In this document: one piece after another, positions 27,212 to 36,505 of the stretch
Layout of the letters: each line of letters begins with the position of its first letter
Numbering within the stretch: position 1 is the first letter of the stretch
Source: Mucilaginibacter sp. KACC 22773
Lineage (GTDB): Bacteria; Bacteroidota; Bacteroidia; Sphingobacteriales; Sphingobacteriaceae
NCBI RefSeq assembly: GCF_028736215.1
Contig: NZ_CP117883.1
Coordinates: forward strand, 2,666,001 to 2,730,000
DNA length: 64,000 nt
Direction: 5' to 3'
Translations under genes and position numbers: made by a program
The notes under the pieces: generated by a model
Databases searched by the model: none
What the model was told of the DNA's origin: nothing
What the model saw: only the letters and a program-made list of their open reading frames with translations

Positions 27212-30200
27212 TTGGGCAATTTGAATCCTGATATATTCCATATTAATCTGTACCATGTGGCTGCCATGGCAACCCTGTTTTCGGGGTTTACACTTGCGCT
27301 GCTTTTAGCTTTCGCAAAAAGGGAAGGCCAGGCAGCCAACCTGTTTTTAAGTGCCGCTTTGGCGGTAATTGTACTGAAGACGGGCGGGCTTTCACCAATT
27401 TTGTTACCGGCGCTGGGGCCGCTGTTATATTTTTATGTGCGGCGGATGACGGTACCAAACCTGCGATTTGGCTTAAAAGATATTTTACATTTTTCCCCTT
27501 TGCTGGTTACCTATTGGATGCCGGGCTGGCTGGTGCTCATTTCGGTTGTCATTTATTTATACCTGTCGCACCGGTTGATACAGCATTTTTATAACCGCCT
27601 GCAGCCGGTGCTCATGGATAGGCCGCGCTTTGCTTTCCGCCGGTTGGATAAGGCCTTGCACCTGCTCGCCTTGCTTTGCATATTATGGCTGTTTAATGAT
27701 GTCTTGAGTTTTGCTGTTGCTTTTGTGCTTATTGGCGTGGCTGCAGAAGTGATGCTAAAATTGGATAGCAGCATACAATCGGCCACGCCGATAACAGATA
27801 GATACGATGTAAAGGAAAAAAGCCGCAGGGTAAAAGAGGCCGTAGCCGCAAACCGTTATTACGAGGATGCCGAACTGACATTGACCACCCTGGCAGCAAA
27901 GCTGAATATCCACCCGCACGATTTATCGCGGATTATTAATGTGGGGATGGAAAAGAACTTCAACGACTTTATTAATGAGTTCAGGGTTCGTGAAATTGCC
28001 CGGAAGATGCGGGAACCGGCTCATAATCGGCTCACATTGCTGGGGATCGCCTACGAGTCGGGGTTTAACTCCCAAAGAACTTTCAACCGCGTTTTTAAAG
28101 AGATGACCGGCAAAACCCCGGCAGAATACAAGAACGGCCTGAAAAAAGAGTTGCCAAATGATAAGTTGGCCATCTCATCACACTTACCACCGGTAATATT
28201 GCGTTCAGGAAGCCCAGCAGGTTGGGTTCCTGTAAAATTAAATCGCAATTATATGCTCAGAAATTATTTGAAAATTGCCTGGCGCAACCTTATTAACAAT
28301 AAAGTATTATCGCTTATTAATATAGGCGGCCTTGCAGTGGGCATGGCGGTGGTAACGCTGATTAGTTTGTGGATTTTGGATGAAGTATCATTTAATAAGT
28401 ATCACGATAATTACCGCCATATAGCCCAGGTAATGCAAAATGTGACCATTAATGGCGAAGTAAAAACCTCGTTCCATCAACCGTACCCCCTGGCGGCCGA
28501 GCTACGCAAAAATTACAGCAGCGATTTTAAGTCTGTAGCCATGTCGACACTCCCGAGAGATTATATCCTGGCTTTAAGCGATAAAAAGCTGAACGAGCAA
28601 GGCGTTTTTATGGAAGCCGGCGGACCAGACCTGTTTACATTAAATATGCTTAAGGGCAGGCGCGATGCTATAAAAGACCCATCATCTATATTAATATCCG
28701 CGTCGACAGCTAAGGCATTTTTTGGAAATGGGGACCCTATGGCTAAAGTATTAAAGCTGAATAACCTGGATAACCTGAAAGTAGCCGGCGTTTATGCAGA
28801 TCTGCCCGAAAACACCACGCTTGCCGGTTTGGCTTTTATTGGTTGCTGGGACCGCTATGCCACAAATTATAGATTAAGCGGAATGAGAGAGCCGTGGGGG
28901 CCCGGCATTGTTAATTTATATGTTCAATTGGCCGATAATGCCGACGTCGGAAAAGTGTCTTTAAAAATAAGAGATGAAATGCTGCGGCATTTGAAACCGC
29001 TTTCGGCTAAAACAAAACCGGCGCTGTTTCTGCAGCCGATGAATAAATGGCATTTGTACCATGAGTTTAAGGACGGAAAAAACACCGGCGGCGAAATACA
29101 ATATGTGTGGCTTTTTGGTATTGTAGGTGTGTTTGTACTACTGCTGGCCTGTATTAACTTTATGAACTTAAGTACAGCCAGGTCTGAGAAACGCGCGCGC
29201 GAGGTAGGTATCCGCAAGGCAATTGGTTCATCCCGCAGCCAGTTGATACAACAGTTTTACGGCGAATCGGTACTTTGCGTATTACTGGCATTTTTAGTGG
29301 CTTTACTAATAGCAAGATTAAATCTCCCGGCCTTCAATCAGCTGGCCGGTAAACAAATAGTTATTCCATGGAACAGCCCGGCGTTTTGGCTCGCCGGCAT
29401 TGGCCTTAGTTTGGTTACTGCTATTATCACCGGCAGTTACCCGGCGCTCTACCTGTCGTCATTTAAGCCAGTAAAGGTATTGAAGGGTGCGTTCAGGGTT
29501 GGGCGGCTGGCTTCAGCCCCGCGTAAAGTACTGGTGGTGCTTCAGTTTACAGTTTCTATTGTGCTCATCATCGGTACCATTGTAGTTATCCGGCAGATAC
29601 TTTTTGCCAAAGACCGCCCTATAGGTTACAGCCAGGACAGATTGATTACGATACCCGTCCGAACCATTGAACTCCATCAACATTTTGATGCGATAAAACA
29701 GGTCCTTATGAGTAACGGCACAATAACTGAAATGGCCGAAGCAGATGCCCCGCCTAACAAGGTTGCCGGTACTACCGATGGAGTGGGATGGCCTGGACAA
29801 GACCCTAATCTGGATATCAATTTCGGGCAGGAGGATATTTCATACGATTATGGCAAAACCATTGGTTGGGAATTTAGCGCAGGCCGCGATTTCTCGCGTT
29901 CATTCCTTTCCGATTCATCAGCGGTAATCATTAACCAGGCAGCAGCTGATTTTATGTCCATTAAAAAACCGACAGAAAACCACATAACTTTTTTTGGCCA
30001 ACGGTTTAAAATCATAGGGGTAACTAAAGACATCATTAACCGGTCGCCTTATGAACAGGTGCAACCTATGGTTTATTTTCTATCGAAATGGGCGGGAGGC
30101 TGTTTACTGCTAAAGATAAGTCCGAAAATGAGCGCCGGCAAAGCCATTCGCAACATTGCTTCAGTGTTAAAAACCGAAAACCCGGAACAGCCATTTGAAT

Positions 30201-30634
30201 ACCATTTTGTTGACCAGGAATATGAAAAAGAATTCGGTGATGAAGAACGCATAGGGAAGCTGGCTACTGTCTTCGCCGGCCTGGCTATATTTATCAGTTG
30301 TCTCGGGCTGTTTGGTATGGCATCATTCATGGCCGAACAGCGCACTAAAGAAATAGGTGTACGCAAGGTGCTTGGCGCTTCAGTGTTCGCCCTGTGGCAA
30401 TTGTTATCGAAAGATTTTGCCATACTGGTGTTTTTGTCAATAATCATAGCCTCGCCTGTGGCTTATTTATTTATGCATAACTGGCTGCGTAACTATCAGT
30501 ATCATACCGAAGTTGCCTGGTGGATATTTATTGTTACAGCTATTGGCGCTATACTCATCACATTAATAACGGTAAGCTTCCAGTCCATAAAAGCCGCACT
30601 GGCAAACCCGATAAAAAGTTTGAAGACAGAATGA
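27212..30634 (+). CDS. Fusion of membrane-anchored AraC-type regulator and FtsX/MacB-like ABC permease
   Basis: One uninterrupted frame of up to 1140 residues; the start is TTG 27212, TTG 27221 or ATG 27266. Residues 1-190 contain several hydrophobic membrane segments. Residues about 210-315 form an AraC-type HTH pair (LTTLAAKLNIHPHDLSRIIN, GIAYESGFNSQRTFNRVFKE, MTGKTPAEYK). After a linker, residue 348 starts what looks like the normal N-terminus of a permease (MLRNYLKIAWRNLINNKVLS). It has a MacB-like periplasmic domain and two FtsX domains (ARSEKRAREVGIRKAIGSSR near 655 and EQRTKEIGVRKVLGASV near 1048). FtsX permeases normally work with a separate ATPase, and none is adjacent. The fusion could couple gene control to the state of a membrane complex. 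Function is unknown. Confidence 0.85.
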   Translation: MGNLNPDIFHINLYHVAAMATLFSGFTLALLLAFAKREGQAANLFLSAALAVIVLKTGGLSPILLPALGPLLYFYVRRMTVPNLRFGLKDILHFSPLLVTYWMPGWLVLISVVIYLYLSHRLIQHFYNRLQPVLMDRPRFAFRRLDKALHLLALLCILWLFNDVLSFAVAFVLIGVAAEVMLKLDSSIQSATPITDRYDVKEKSRRVKEAVAANRYYEDAELTLTTLAAKLNIHPHDLSRIINVGMEKNFNDFINEFRVREIARKMREPAHNRLTLLGIAYESGFNSQRTFNRVFKEMTGKTPAEYKNGLKKELPNDKLAISSHLPPVILRSGSPAGWVPVKLNRNYMLRNYLKIAWRNLINNKVLSLINIGGLAVGMAVVTLISLWILDEVSFNKYHDNYRHIAQVMQNVTINGEVKTSFHQPYPLAAELRKNYSSDFKSVAMSTLPRDYILALSDKKLNEQGVFMEAGGPDLFTLNMLKGRRDAIKDPSSILISASTAKAFFGNGDPMAKVLKLNNLDNLKVAGVYADLPENTTLAGLAFIGCWDRYATNYRLSGMREPWGPGIVNLYVQLADNADVGKVSLKIRDEMLRHLKPLSAKTKPALFLQPMNKWHLYHEFKDGKNTGGEIQYVWLFGIVGVFVLLLACINFMNLSTARSEKRAREVGIRKAIGSSRSQLIQQFYGESVLCVLLAFLVALLIARLNLPAFNQLAGKQIVIPWNSPAFWLAGIGLSLVTAIITGSYPALYLSSFKPVKVLKGAFRVGRLASAPRKVLVVLQFTVSIVLIIGTIVVIRQILFAKDRPIGYSQDRLITIPVRTIELHQHFDAIKQVLMSNGTITEMAEADAPPNKVAGTTDGVGWPGQDPNLDINFGQEDISYDYGKTIGWEFSAGRDFSRSFLSDSSAVIINQAAADFMSIKKPTENHITFFGQRFKIIGVTKDIINRSPYEQVQPMVYFLSKWAGGCLLLKISPKMSAGKAIRNIASVLKTENPEQPFEYHFVDQEYEKEFGDEERIGKLATVFAGLAIFISCLGLFGMASFMAEQRTKEIGVRKVLGASVFALWQLLSKDFAILVFLSIIIASPVAYLFMHNWLRNYQYHTEVAWWIFIVTAIGAILITLITVSFQSIKAALANPIKSLKTE

Positions 30635-30790
30635 GGTTTCATTCAACTTTAAATTTCTCCGGCTCCTATAAATCAATTACCGTAAGTTGAACGTATGTTT
30701 GGCTTGTGGGTTTTTTTGTTATGAAGTTCTCAATCTATAAAGTTTCGTTCAACTATAACATCTTAAGCTAAATTGATTTTTAATCGCTAC

Positions 30791-30819
30791 TTGCCTAATC
30801 AAAGGTTTCATTATATTTG
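30791..30819 (+). promoter_or_regulatory. Promoter of MATE gene (TTG-N18-TATATTTG)
   Basis: TTG at 30791-30793 and TATATTTG at 30812-30819 are 18 bases apart, a good Bacteroidota promoter. The upstream in-frame start at 30817 would fall inside it, which supports the ATG at 30874 as the real start of the MATE gene. Confidence 0.75.
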
Positions 30820-30873
30820 CTATCCAGGGTATCAGATAAAACGCCGCTCCCTAAAAAACACAAGCTTATATTT

Positions 30874-32298
30874 ATGTCACAATCATCTACTGCAAAGGGT
30901 AAGGTATCTTCTTTTTTCTCGGTCTTAAAACAAGCAATAAAGGGACAGGAGGTTGATTTGACCTCGATCAGCATAAAAAGGGCAATTGTTTTGTTAGCCA
31001 TCCCCATGATGCTGGAAATGGCCATGGAATCTGTTTTTGCACTGGTCGACCTTTATTTTGTGGGTCATTTAAAAAACAGTAGCCATGCTATACAAACAGT
31101 GGGTTTAACCGAATCTGTTTTAACCGTAATATATTCGCTGGCCATAGGTTTAAGTATGGCCGCAACGGCGGTTGTTGCCCGTCGCATTGGCGAAAAAAAT
31201 CCGGAGGCCGCGTCAAAAGCCGGTATGCAAACCATCGTCATAGCAGTACTTATTAATCTGGGTATAAGTATTTTTGGATTTTTACATGCCCGGGGGCTGC
31301 TTTTGATTATGGGTGCTTCGGCAGAAACTGCAGATCATGGAACTCCATTCGTTCGCATTATGATGGGCGGCAGCATCATTATTGTACTGTTGTTTTTGAT
31401 TAACGGGATTTTCAGAGGTGCCGGTAATGCCGCCATAGCCATGCGTAGCTTGTGGATTGCCAATATGGCAAACATTATTTTATGTCCTATTTTTATCAGG
31501 GGGCTTGGGCCCATCCCGGCTTTTGGATTAACGGGTGCAGCCATAGCCACCAGCATTGGTCGTGGTTTGGGCGTTACTTACCAGGTTTACAATTTATTTA
31601 ATGGTAAAAATGCCTTAAAAATCCGCATAAGCTATTTTATACCCGACTGGCAGCAAATTAAGGCGATTATTAAAATTGCTGCGCCGGGTATTTTACAATT
31701 TGTAATAGCCAGTTGCAGCTGGATATTTTTGGCGCAATTGGTTGCCACAACAGGGGGAGACCATGGCTCTGCCGGTTATCAAACATCGCTCCGGCTGATG
31801 ATGTTTTTCCTGCTGCCCGCCTGGGGTTTAAGCAATGCTGCCGCAACGTTGGTTGGGCAAAATTTGGGCGCCGGGCACCTGGAGAGGGCAGAGCAATCGG
31901 TATTTCAAACTATAAAATATACGGTTGTGTTTTTAGGCATCGTGAGCATCCTGTTTTTAACCTGCGGGCATTTGTTTGCCTCATTTTTTACAGACGATGA
32001 AGAGGTTAAGAAGATAGCCACCCGCTCTTTGCAAATTTTAAGCGGGGGCTTTATTATTTATGGTGTTGGTATGGTTTTAACCAGCGCGTTTAATGGTGCC
32101 GGCGATACCTGGACACCAACAAAAATTAACGTTTTTACATTTTGGTTATTCCAAATTCCTTTCGCTTATTTAATGGCTAAGTATTTTGGAATGGGTCCAA
32201 CGGGCGTTTTTGTAACCATCCCCATTTCCGAAATAGGATTGACCATAGCCGCTTACATATTATTTAAACGTGGGAAATGGAAGAAAACGATGGTTTAG
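30874..32298 (+). CDS. MATE-family multidrug/Na+ efflux transporter
   Basis: 474 residues from the ATG at 30874. About twelve membrane segments in two similar halves are visible. Typical MATE stretches are IPMMLEMAMESVFALVDLYFVGHL in the first helix, VVARRIGEKNPEAASKAGMQ, NGIFRGAGNAAIAMRSLWIANM and, in the second half, LPAWGLSNAAATLVGQNLGAGHLERAEQ and TSAFNGAGDTWTPTKIN. MATE proteins export cationic drugs or metabolites in exchange for Na+ or H+. The substrate is unknown. The gene is single, with its own promoter. No convincing terminator is seen in 32299-32415. Confidence 0.94.
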   Translation: MSQSSTAKGKVSSFFSVLKQAIKGQEVDLTSISIKRAIVLLAIPMMLEMAMESVFALVDLYFVGHLKNSSHAIQTVGLTESVLTVIYSLAIGLSMAATAVVARRIGEKNPEAASKAGMQTIVIAVLINLGISIFGFLHARGLLLIMGASAETADHGTPFVRIMMGGSIIIVLLFLINGIFRGAGNAAIAMRSLWIANMANIILCPIFIRGLGPIPAFGLTGAAIATSIGRGLGVTYQVYNLFNGKNALKIRISYFIPDWQQIKAIIKIAAPGILQFVIASCSWIFLAQLVATTGGDHGSAGYQTSLRLMMFFLLPAWGLSNAAATLVGQNLGAGHLERAEQSVFQTIKYTVVFLGIVSILFLTCGHLFASFFTDDEEVKKIATRSLQILSGGFIIYGVGMVLTSAFNGAGDTWTPTKINVFTFWLFQIPFAYLMAKYFGMGPTGVFVTIPISEIGLTIAAYILFKRGKWKKTMV

Positions 32299-32415
32299 CA
32301 TTTAACCTTTTAAATTTGAATAAGCGGTTTTTCTAAAAGGCGTGCTGTGCTTCATTAACTTAGGCTAAACCCAGCCTCGATGGGCGGGATTTGGCGATAG
32401 TAAAGCCGTTGGTGG

Positions 32416-32805
32416 CTATTCTTTGGGCCGGCCAAAAAATAAAACATAGCCATCGGCATCTGTTACTTCAAAACCACGCAACCCGTCGCTATTGTTGTGG
32501 ATGGGTTGCCGGAAGCTTATGCCGGCCCGGCTGAATTCTTCAAATAAAATATCAGGATCTTCGGTAGAAATGTATGCATCCCAGGCGGCCCATTCGTGTC
32601 GGGTAGGATTGGGGATGGGTTTTATGTCGGCTGTAATTGCCTTTAGCATTATGGAAACGGGGCCACGGCCCACCATGGCAAAAAACGGATCGCCTTCGGG
32701 GCCCATGTACCGCACTTCAAACCCAAGCTTAGTTACATAAAAGGCAACCGAATTGTCTATATTGGAAACAATAAAAAACGGCGAAATAAAATTAAGCTTT
32801 GACAT
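32416..32805 (-). CDS. VOC-family (glyoxalase/bleomycin-resistance-like) protein
   Basis: 129 residues. It shows the paired beta-alpha-beta-beta-beta modules of the vicinal oxygen chelate fold: FIVSNIDNSVAFYVTKLGFEVRY at the start, EDPDILFEEFSRAGISFRQP in the second module, and GLRGFEVTDADGYVLFFGRP at the end. The final D-x-DG-x-x-x-x-F motif is typical of antibiotic-resistance or lyase-like members, though the usual metal-binding Glu is replaced by Phe. It is a small cytoplasmic protein and no reaction can be assigned. It lies 93 bases downstream of the DUF4202 gene on the same strand. Confidence 0.85.
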   Translation of the reverse strand: MSKLNFISPFFIVSNIDNSVAFYVTKLGFEVRYMGPEGDPFFAMVGRGPVSIMLKAITADIKPIPNPTRHEWAAWDAYISTEDPDILFEEFSRAGISFRQPIHNNSDGLRGFEVTDADGYVLFFGRPKE

Positions 32806-32898
32806 AGTTTTACGTTTTTATAATATGAAAAGCTGCCTCCTCCTTAGGGTAGTTTATAAATTCATCTGCGTCACAAAATTACTTACAGCCCGTTATAA

Positions 32899-33489
32899 TT
32901 ACAACTTGCTTAAGGCCTCATTGATTAACGCTAACCCATTTTCCGAATAAGGCAATTTTAATGCGAACTGATGCCCGTGCCCGTCCATTTTCAATAATGA
33001 TTTCCGAAGAATATTAATTATTTTCTCCGGTTCCTGCTCATACTTTTTCCTGAATTCTTCATATTGTAATTGCAGGAATACGAGGCAAAGCGCATTCTCC
33101 ATGGTCTGCACATCAGCATCAACCTTAATTCGTTTCTTCAGGATGATTTGTTTAACACGATCTGATGTTTCGTCGTTATAACCCGCATCTTTCATTAAAC
33201 GGCCTGCAATGGCAGCATGGTGCAAGGCCAGGTCTTTGCGCCATTTCAGGTATGGCTCACGTCCCTCCGGGTAATCTTCACGCGGAATTTCCCAACGGCC
33301 AATGTGCTGACTTCTGGATGCCAATAATAATTCTTCACCAGCGTCCGGATCTAATTTTAAAACCCATTCATATAATTTAACAGCAAAAAAGTATTCTTGC
33401 GGCTCAGTTACACCTTCCCATGTAAAACTGCGTGGATCTTGCTTATTATAAGCATCAAAAAGCTCAAATGCCTTACTTAGTTTACTCAT
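32899..33489 (-). CDS. DUF4202-family protein
   Basis: 196 residues matching the uncharacterised DUF4202 family: KAFELFDAYNKQDPRSFTWEG, a basic/histidine-rich core (LASRSQHIGRWEIPREDYPEG, LHHAAIAGRLMKDAGY), VQTMENALCLVFLQLQYEEF and a C-terminal ALSKL. The spaced His/Asp residues resemble an HD-type metal site, but this is only a suggestion. It is soluble, without signal peptide. In some bacteria relatives lie near sulfur metabolism or nitrite-reductase genes; no such neighbour occurs here. It is probably co-transcribed with the VOC gene. Confidence 0.85.
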   Translation of the reverse strand: MSKLSKAFELFDAYNKQDPRSFTWEGVTEPQEYFFAVKLYEWVLKLDPDAGEELLLASRSQHIGRWEIPREDYPEGREPYLKWRKDLALHHAAIAGRLMKDAGYNDETSDRVKQIILKKRIKVDADVQTMENALCLVFLQLQYEEFRKKYEQEPEKIINILRKSLLKMDGHGHQFALKLPYSENGLALINEALSKL

Positions 33490-33598
33490 AGGTTGAAAAT
33501 AAGTTAAATATTTATAATGCCATCATAGTTTTTTTAATTGGCACAAATTCCGGCAGCTTACTAATCCAAATTTAACTACTGAACCTAAATAGTCTTGC

Positions 33599-33626
33599 TT
33601 GAAATCACAAATATCCAATAGATTTG
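33599..33626 (+). promoter_or_regulatory. Promoter (TTG-N17-TAGATTTG)
   Basis: TTG at 33599-33601 and TAGATTTG at 33619-33626 lie 28 bases before the ATG at 33654 of the isocitrate-lyase-like gene. The position supports that start over one at 33624. Confidence 0.7.
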
Positions 33627-33653
33627 TTTGTTATCCATCTAACCAATAATCTT

Positions 33654-34502
33654 ATGAGTACATCTACAGCAAATTTATTTGAAGCCAGGGCCAATGAGTT
33701 TAAAATGCTGCATCAAAGGGCTGGTATTTTTGTAGTTCCTAATCCCTGGGATGCGGGGTCGGCAATGATTTTGGAATCGTTGGGGTTCAAGGCGCTTGCT
33801 ACAACAAGCGCCGGGCTTGCCTTCTCTTTGGGTAAGCCTGACGGGCATGCTTCCATTACACGGGAGGAGACGTTGCAGAATGTGAAAAATATCATTGCGG
33901 CAACCAGTTTGCCGGTATCTGCCGACCTGGAAAATGGCTATGGTGACGACCCTATGGTTTGTGCTGAAACGATTAACCTTGCTGCAAATATCGGTTTAGC
34001 AGGAGGCTCTATTGAAGATGCCACCGGAAATCCGGCCGATCCCATTTACCCGTTTGAATTGGCGGTTGAACGGGTGAAAGCCGCCGTAAAAGCTGCCAGA
34101 AATCAGCCGCATCCATTCACGTTAACCGCAAGGGCCGAAAATTTGATATACGGCCGGCCCGATTTAAAAGATACCATTAAAAGGCTTGTGGCGTTTGCTG
34201 ATGCCGGGGCCGATGTACTATTTGCACCCGGCCTTAAAACACGCCAGGAAGTTGAGGCGGTAGTTAAGGCTGTAGCGCCGCGCCCGGTTAATGTAGTTAT
34301 GGGCCTGTCGGGTAGCAACTTTTCCTTGAATATGCTCGAAGATATTGGCGTGAAGCGCGTAAGTATTGGCTCATCGCTCATCCGGGCAGCTTACGGGGCG
34401 GTTTTTAGGGCGGCAGAAGAGATACTTCAAAACGGTACTTTTAGCTATGCTGACGATGCTCCACCGTATGGTAATTTGAATAAGTTATTCGGAGGGCATT
34501 AA
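33654..34502 (+). CDS. Isocitrate lyase/PEP mutase superfamily protein
   Basis: 282 residues from the ATG at 33654. The TIM-barrel features are FVVPNPWDAGSAMILESLGFKALATTSAG, ADLENGYGDD (metal-binding Asp/Glu region), GGSIEDATG, TARAENLIYG and GADVLFAPGL. This matches the short cytoplasmic branch of the isocitrate lyase/phosphoenolpyruvate mutase family, which includes 2-methylisocitrate lyase and oxaloacetate decarboxylase-like enzymes. The KKCG catalytic loop of true isocitrate lyase is absent, so the exact reaction (C-C or C-P bond cleavage of a 2-oxoacid) is open. It is a single gene with promoter upstream and terminator downstream. Confidence 0.88.
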   Translation: MSTSTANLFEARANEFKMLHQRAGIFVVPNPWDAGSAMILESLGFKALATTSAGLAFSLGKPDGHASITREETLQNVKNIIAATSLPVSADLENGYGDDPMVCAETINLAANIGLAGGSIEDATGNPADPIYPFELAVERVKAAVKAARNQPHPFTLTARAENLIYGRPDLKDTIKRLVAFADAGADVLFAPGLKTRQEVEAVVKAVAPRPVNVVMGLSGSNFSLNMLEDIGVKRVSIGSSLIRAAYGAVFRAAEEILQNGTFSYADDAPPYGNLNKLFGGH

Positions 34503-34516
34503 AAAAAACTGTTAAG

Positions 34517-34548
34517 CAACAAAACCCGGCGTTAGCCAGGTTTTGTTG
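34517..34548. terminator. Bidirectional terminator between converging genes
   Basis: A perfect 10-bp stem CAACAAAACC / GGTTTTGTTG with a 12-base loop lies between the ICL-like gene (+) and the aminotransferase gene (-). The T-rich 3' arm and an A-run before the 5' arm (34501-34508) allow use in both directions. Confidence 0.65.
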
Positions 34549-34582
34549 TAAAGTATGATAAAATAATGCGTGCTAAAAAACA

Positions 34583-35809
34583 CTAATTTTTAGCGACAAG
34601 ATGCTCCGTTGCCACTACTTTTCCGGGATACACCTTCAAAGCCTCCTCCAAACAAATCATGGCGCTTTTTAAGTCATCATTGTTAAGTACATAGGCCATG
34701 CGAACTTCATTTATCCCCGCGCCCGGCGTGCTGTAAAAGCCTGTTGCCGGTGCCATCATTACAGTTTGATTATTGTAGTCGAAACTTTCCAGCATCCATT
34801 GGCAAAACTTATCGGCATCGTCAATTGGGAGTTGGGCAACCACATAAAAAGCGCCTCCGGGATTTGGGCAGTAAACGCCATCTATGTTATTTAATGCGGT
34901 TACCAGGGTGTTTCGCCTGCTGGTATACTCTTTATTTACGGCTTCAAAATATTCATCGGGCGTATCAACGGCTGCCTCGCCGGCAATTTGTTCAACCATG
35001 CCTGCACTCAAACGGGCCTGGGCAAATTTTAACGCCGCTGTGCGTAATGCTGCATTTTTAGTAATCAGGCAGCCTAAACGGGCGCCGCATGCGCTGTAAC
35101 GCTTGCTTACGGTATCCATAACCACCACGTTATCATCCAACCCGTCTAAATGCATGGGCGAAATAAATTTACGGCCATCGTAACAAAATTCGCGGTATGC
35201 CTCGTCCGAAAACAAGTACAGATCGTGTTTTAAACACAACTCCCTCAAGGCCTTCAGTTCTTCCTGTGAATACAGGTAGCCTGTAGGGTTATTGGGACTG
35301 CAAATGATGATAGCTTTGGTTTTATCGGTAATCAGCTTTTCAAATTCGCTGATAGGTGGGAGTGCAAATCCATTATCAATGTAGGATAATATAGGCTTTA
35401 CAACAATATCACTCTGGCTGGCAAAACCATTGTAATTGGCATAAAAAGGTTCAGGAATTATTACTTCATCACCAGAATCTAAACAGGCCATCATAGCTAT
35501 GGTAATGGCTTCAGACCCGCCGGTGGTTACTATGATGTTATCCGGCGTGATATTGTAACCTAACTTGTTATAGTACTGTGTAAGCTTTTTACGATAGCTC
35601 AAAGTACCCTCGGATGGGGTATAGGCCCAAACTTTAAAATCAATGTTTTTAATGGCATTTAACATGCCTTCAGGCGTTTGAATATCCGGTTGCCCAATAT
35701 TTAAATGGTACACTTTTTTGCCGTCCAGCTTAGCCTGGTCAGCATAAGGTGTTAATTTACGAATAGGAGATGCGGGCATTCGCTGCCCTTTCTGAGATAT
35801 TTTTGGCAT
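34583..35809 (-). CDS. Class I/II PLP-dependent aminotransferase
   Basis: 408 residues from the ATG at 35809 (a TTG two codons upstream is the alternative). Fold-type I signatures are present: HLNIGQPDIQTPEGM, VTTGGSEAITIAMMACLDSGDEV, IICSPNNPTGYLYSQEEL, LFSDEAYREFCYDG (PLP-contacting Asp and Tyr) and SKRYSACGARLGCL (Schiff-base Lys). It belongs to the aspartate aminotransferase-like group (AspC/AlaT/PatA type). The amino donor and acceptor cannot be settled from sequence. It is cytoplasmic and stands alone, with a converging neighbour on one side and the DUF1573 gene behind a terminator on the other. Confidence 0.93.
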   Translation of the reverse strand: MPKISQKGQRMPASPIRKLTPYADQAKLDGKKVYHLNIGQPDIQTPEGMLNAIKNIDFKVWAYTPSEGTLSYRKKLTQYYNKLGYNITPDNIIVTTGGSEAITIAMMACLDSGDEVIIPEPFYANYNGFASQSDIVVKPILSYIDNGFALPPISEFEKLITDKTKAIIICSPNNPTGYLYSQEELKALRELCLKHDLYLFSDEAYREFCYDGRKFISPMHLDGLDDNVVVMDTVSKRYSACGARLGCLITKNAALRTAALKFAQARLSAGMVEQIAGEAAVDTPDEYFEAVNKEYTSRRNTLVTALNNIDGVYCPNPGGAFYVVAQLPIDDADKFCQWMLESFDYNNQTVMMAPATGFYSTPGAGINEVRMAYVLNNDDLKSAMICLEEALKVYPGKVVATEHLVAKN

Positions 35810-35898
35810 GTGCAAAATTACAAAAAAATTATCCGGCTCTGAAAACAGTTGCCCTGGTTAAAATCCGGATTCATTATAATGATTGTCAAATGAATTTC

Positions 35899-35924
35899 AA
35901 AAAAAAACACCGCGTCGCGGTGTT
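35899..35924 (-). terminator. Terminator of DUF1573 gene
   Basis: Stem AACACCGC / GCGGTGTT (loop GTC). On the minus strand it is followed by nine T. A second hairpin, CCTCCC-TTCCG-GGGAGG at 35941-35957, stands between the stop codon and this terminator and resembles a common Bacteroidota intergenic hairpin. Confidence 0.9.
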
Positions 35925-35970
35925 CAATATTTTATTTAAGCCTCCCTTCCGGGGAGGGTTTGGCTGGAGC

Positions 35971-36369
35971 TTATTTACTTGAGGCCGGTTTGGCAATAAC
36001 TTCACCTATAATATTTAAATATTTTTCGGGTGTAACCGCGTTTGATTTAACCACGATAGTTTTGTTAAAAGGGGCAGCAACTGCAGCGTTATAAGTGATT
36101 TTAATTAAACCTTTATCACCGCTTTTTACAGGGGTTTTGGTATAATCTGCAATAGTGCAACCGCAGGTTGGCCTTACTTCGGTAAGTATAAGTGGCTCTT
36201 TACCAATGTTTGTAAATTCAAAAACGGTGGTAACAGGTGTGCCCTGGGGTACTTTCCCAAAGTCGTGCTTCTCTTCGTTGAATTTAAACTCGGCTTTTTG
36301 GTTATCTTGTGCCGATGCAGTGAAGGCAAAACCCAAAACCACTGCGCAGATCATTAATATCTTTTTCAT
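35971..36369 (-). CDS. DUF1573-family exported protein
   Basis: 132 residues with a signal peptide (cleavage near ASAQ). The mature domain is an Ig-like/ASH fold of the DUF1573 family: EEKHDFGKVPQGTPVTTVFEFTN, then the hallmark LTEVRPTCGCTIADYTKTPV and GLIKITYNAAVAAPFNKTIVVKSN. These small periplasmic proteins are very common in Bacteroidota. Their role is not established. The conserved CGC motif suggests a disulfide or metal site. It is divergent from the E1 dehydrogenase gene at 36506. Confidence 0.92.
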   Translation of the reverse strand: MKKILMICAVVLGFAFTASAQDNQKAEFKFNEEKHDFGKVPQGTPVTTVFEFTNIGKEPLILTEVRPTCGCTIADYTKTPVKSGDKGLIKITYNAAVAAPFNKTIVVKSNAVTPEKYLNIIGEVIAKPASSK

Positions 36370-36505
36370 ATACTATATTTGATTAATACAAATATAAAAG
36401 GTTTAACGTAATAACAAAACTATTAGCAATACTTCATGTTTTAAGTGTTACTATACCAAATACAAAATAGAATTTTATAATTTTACCGTCTAAACGAAAT
36501 TTTAT

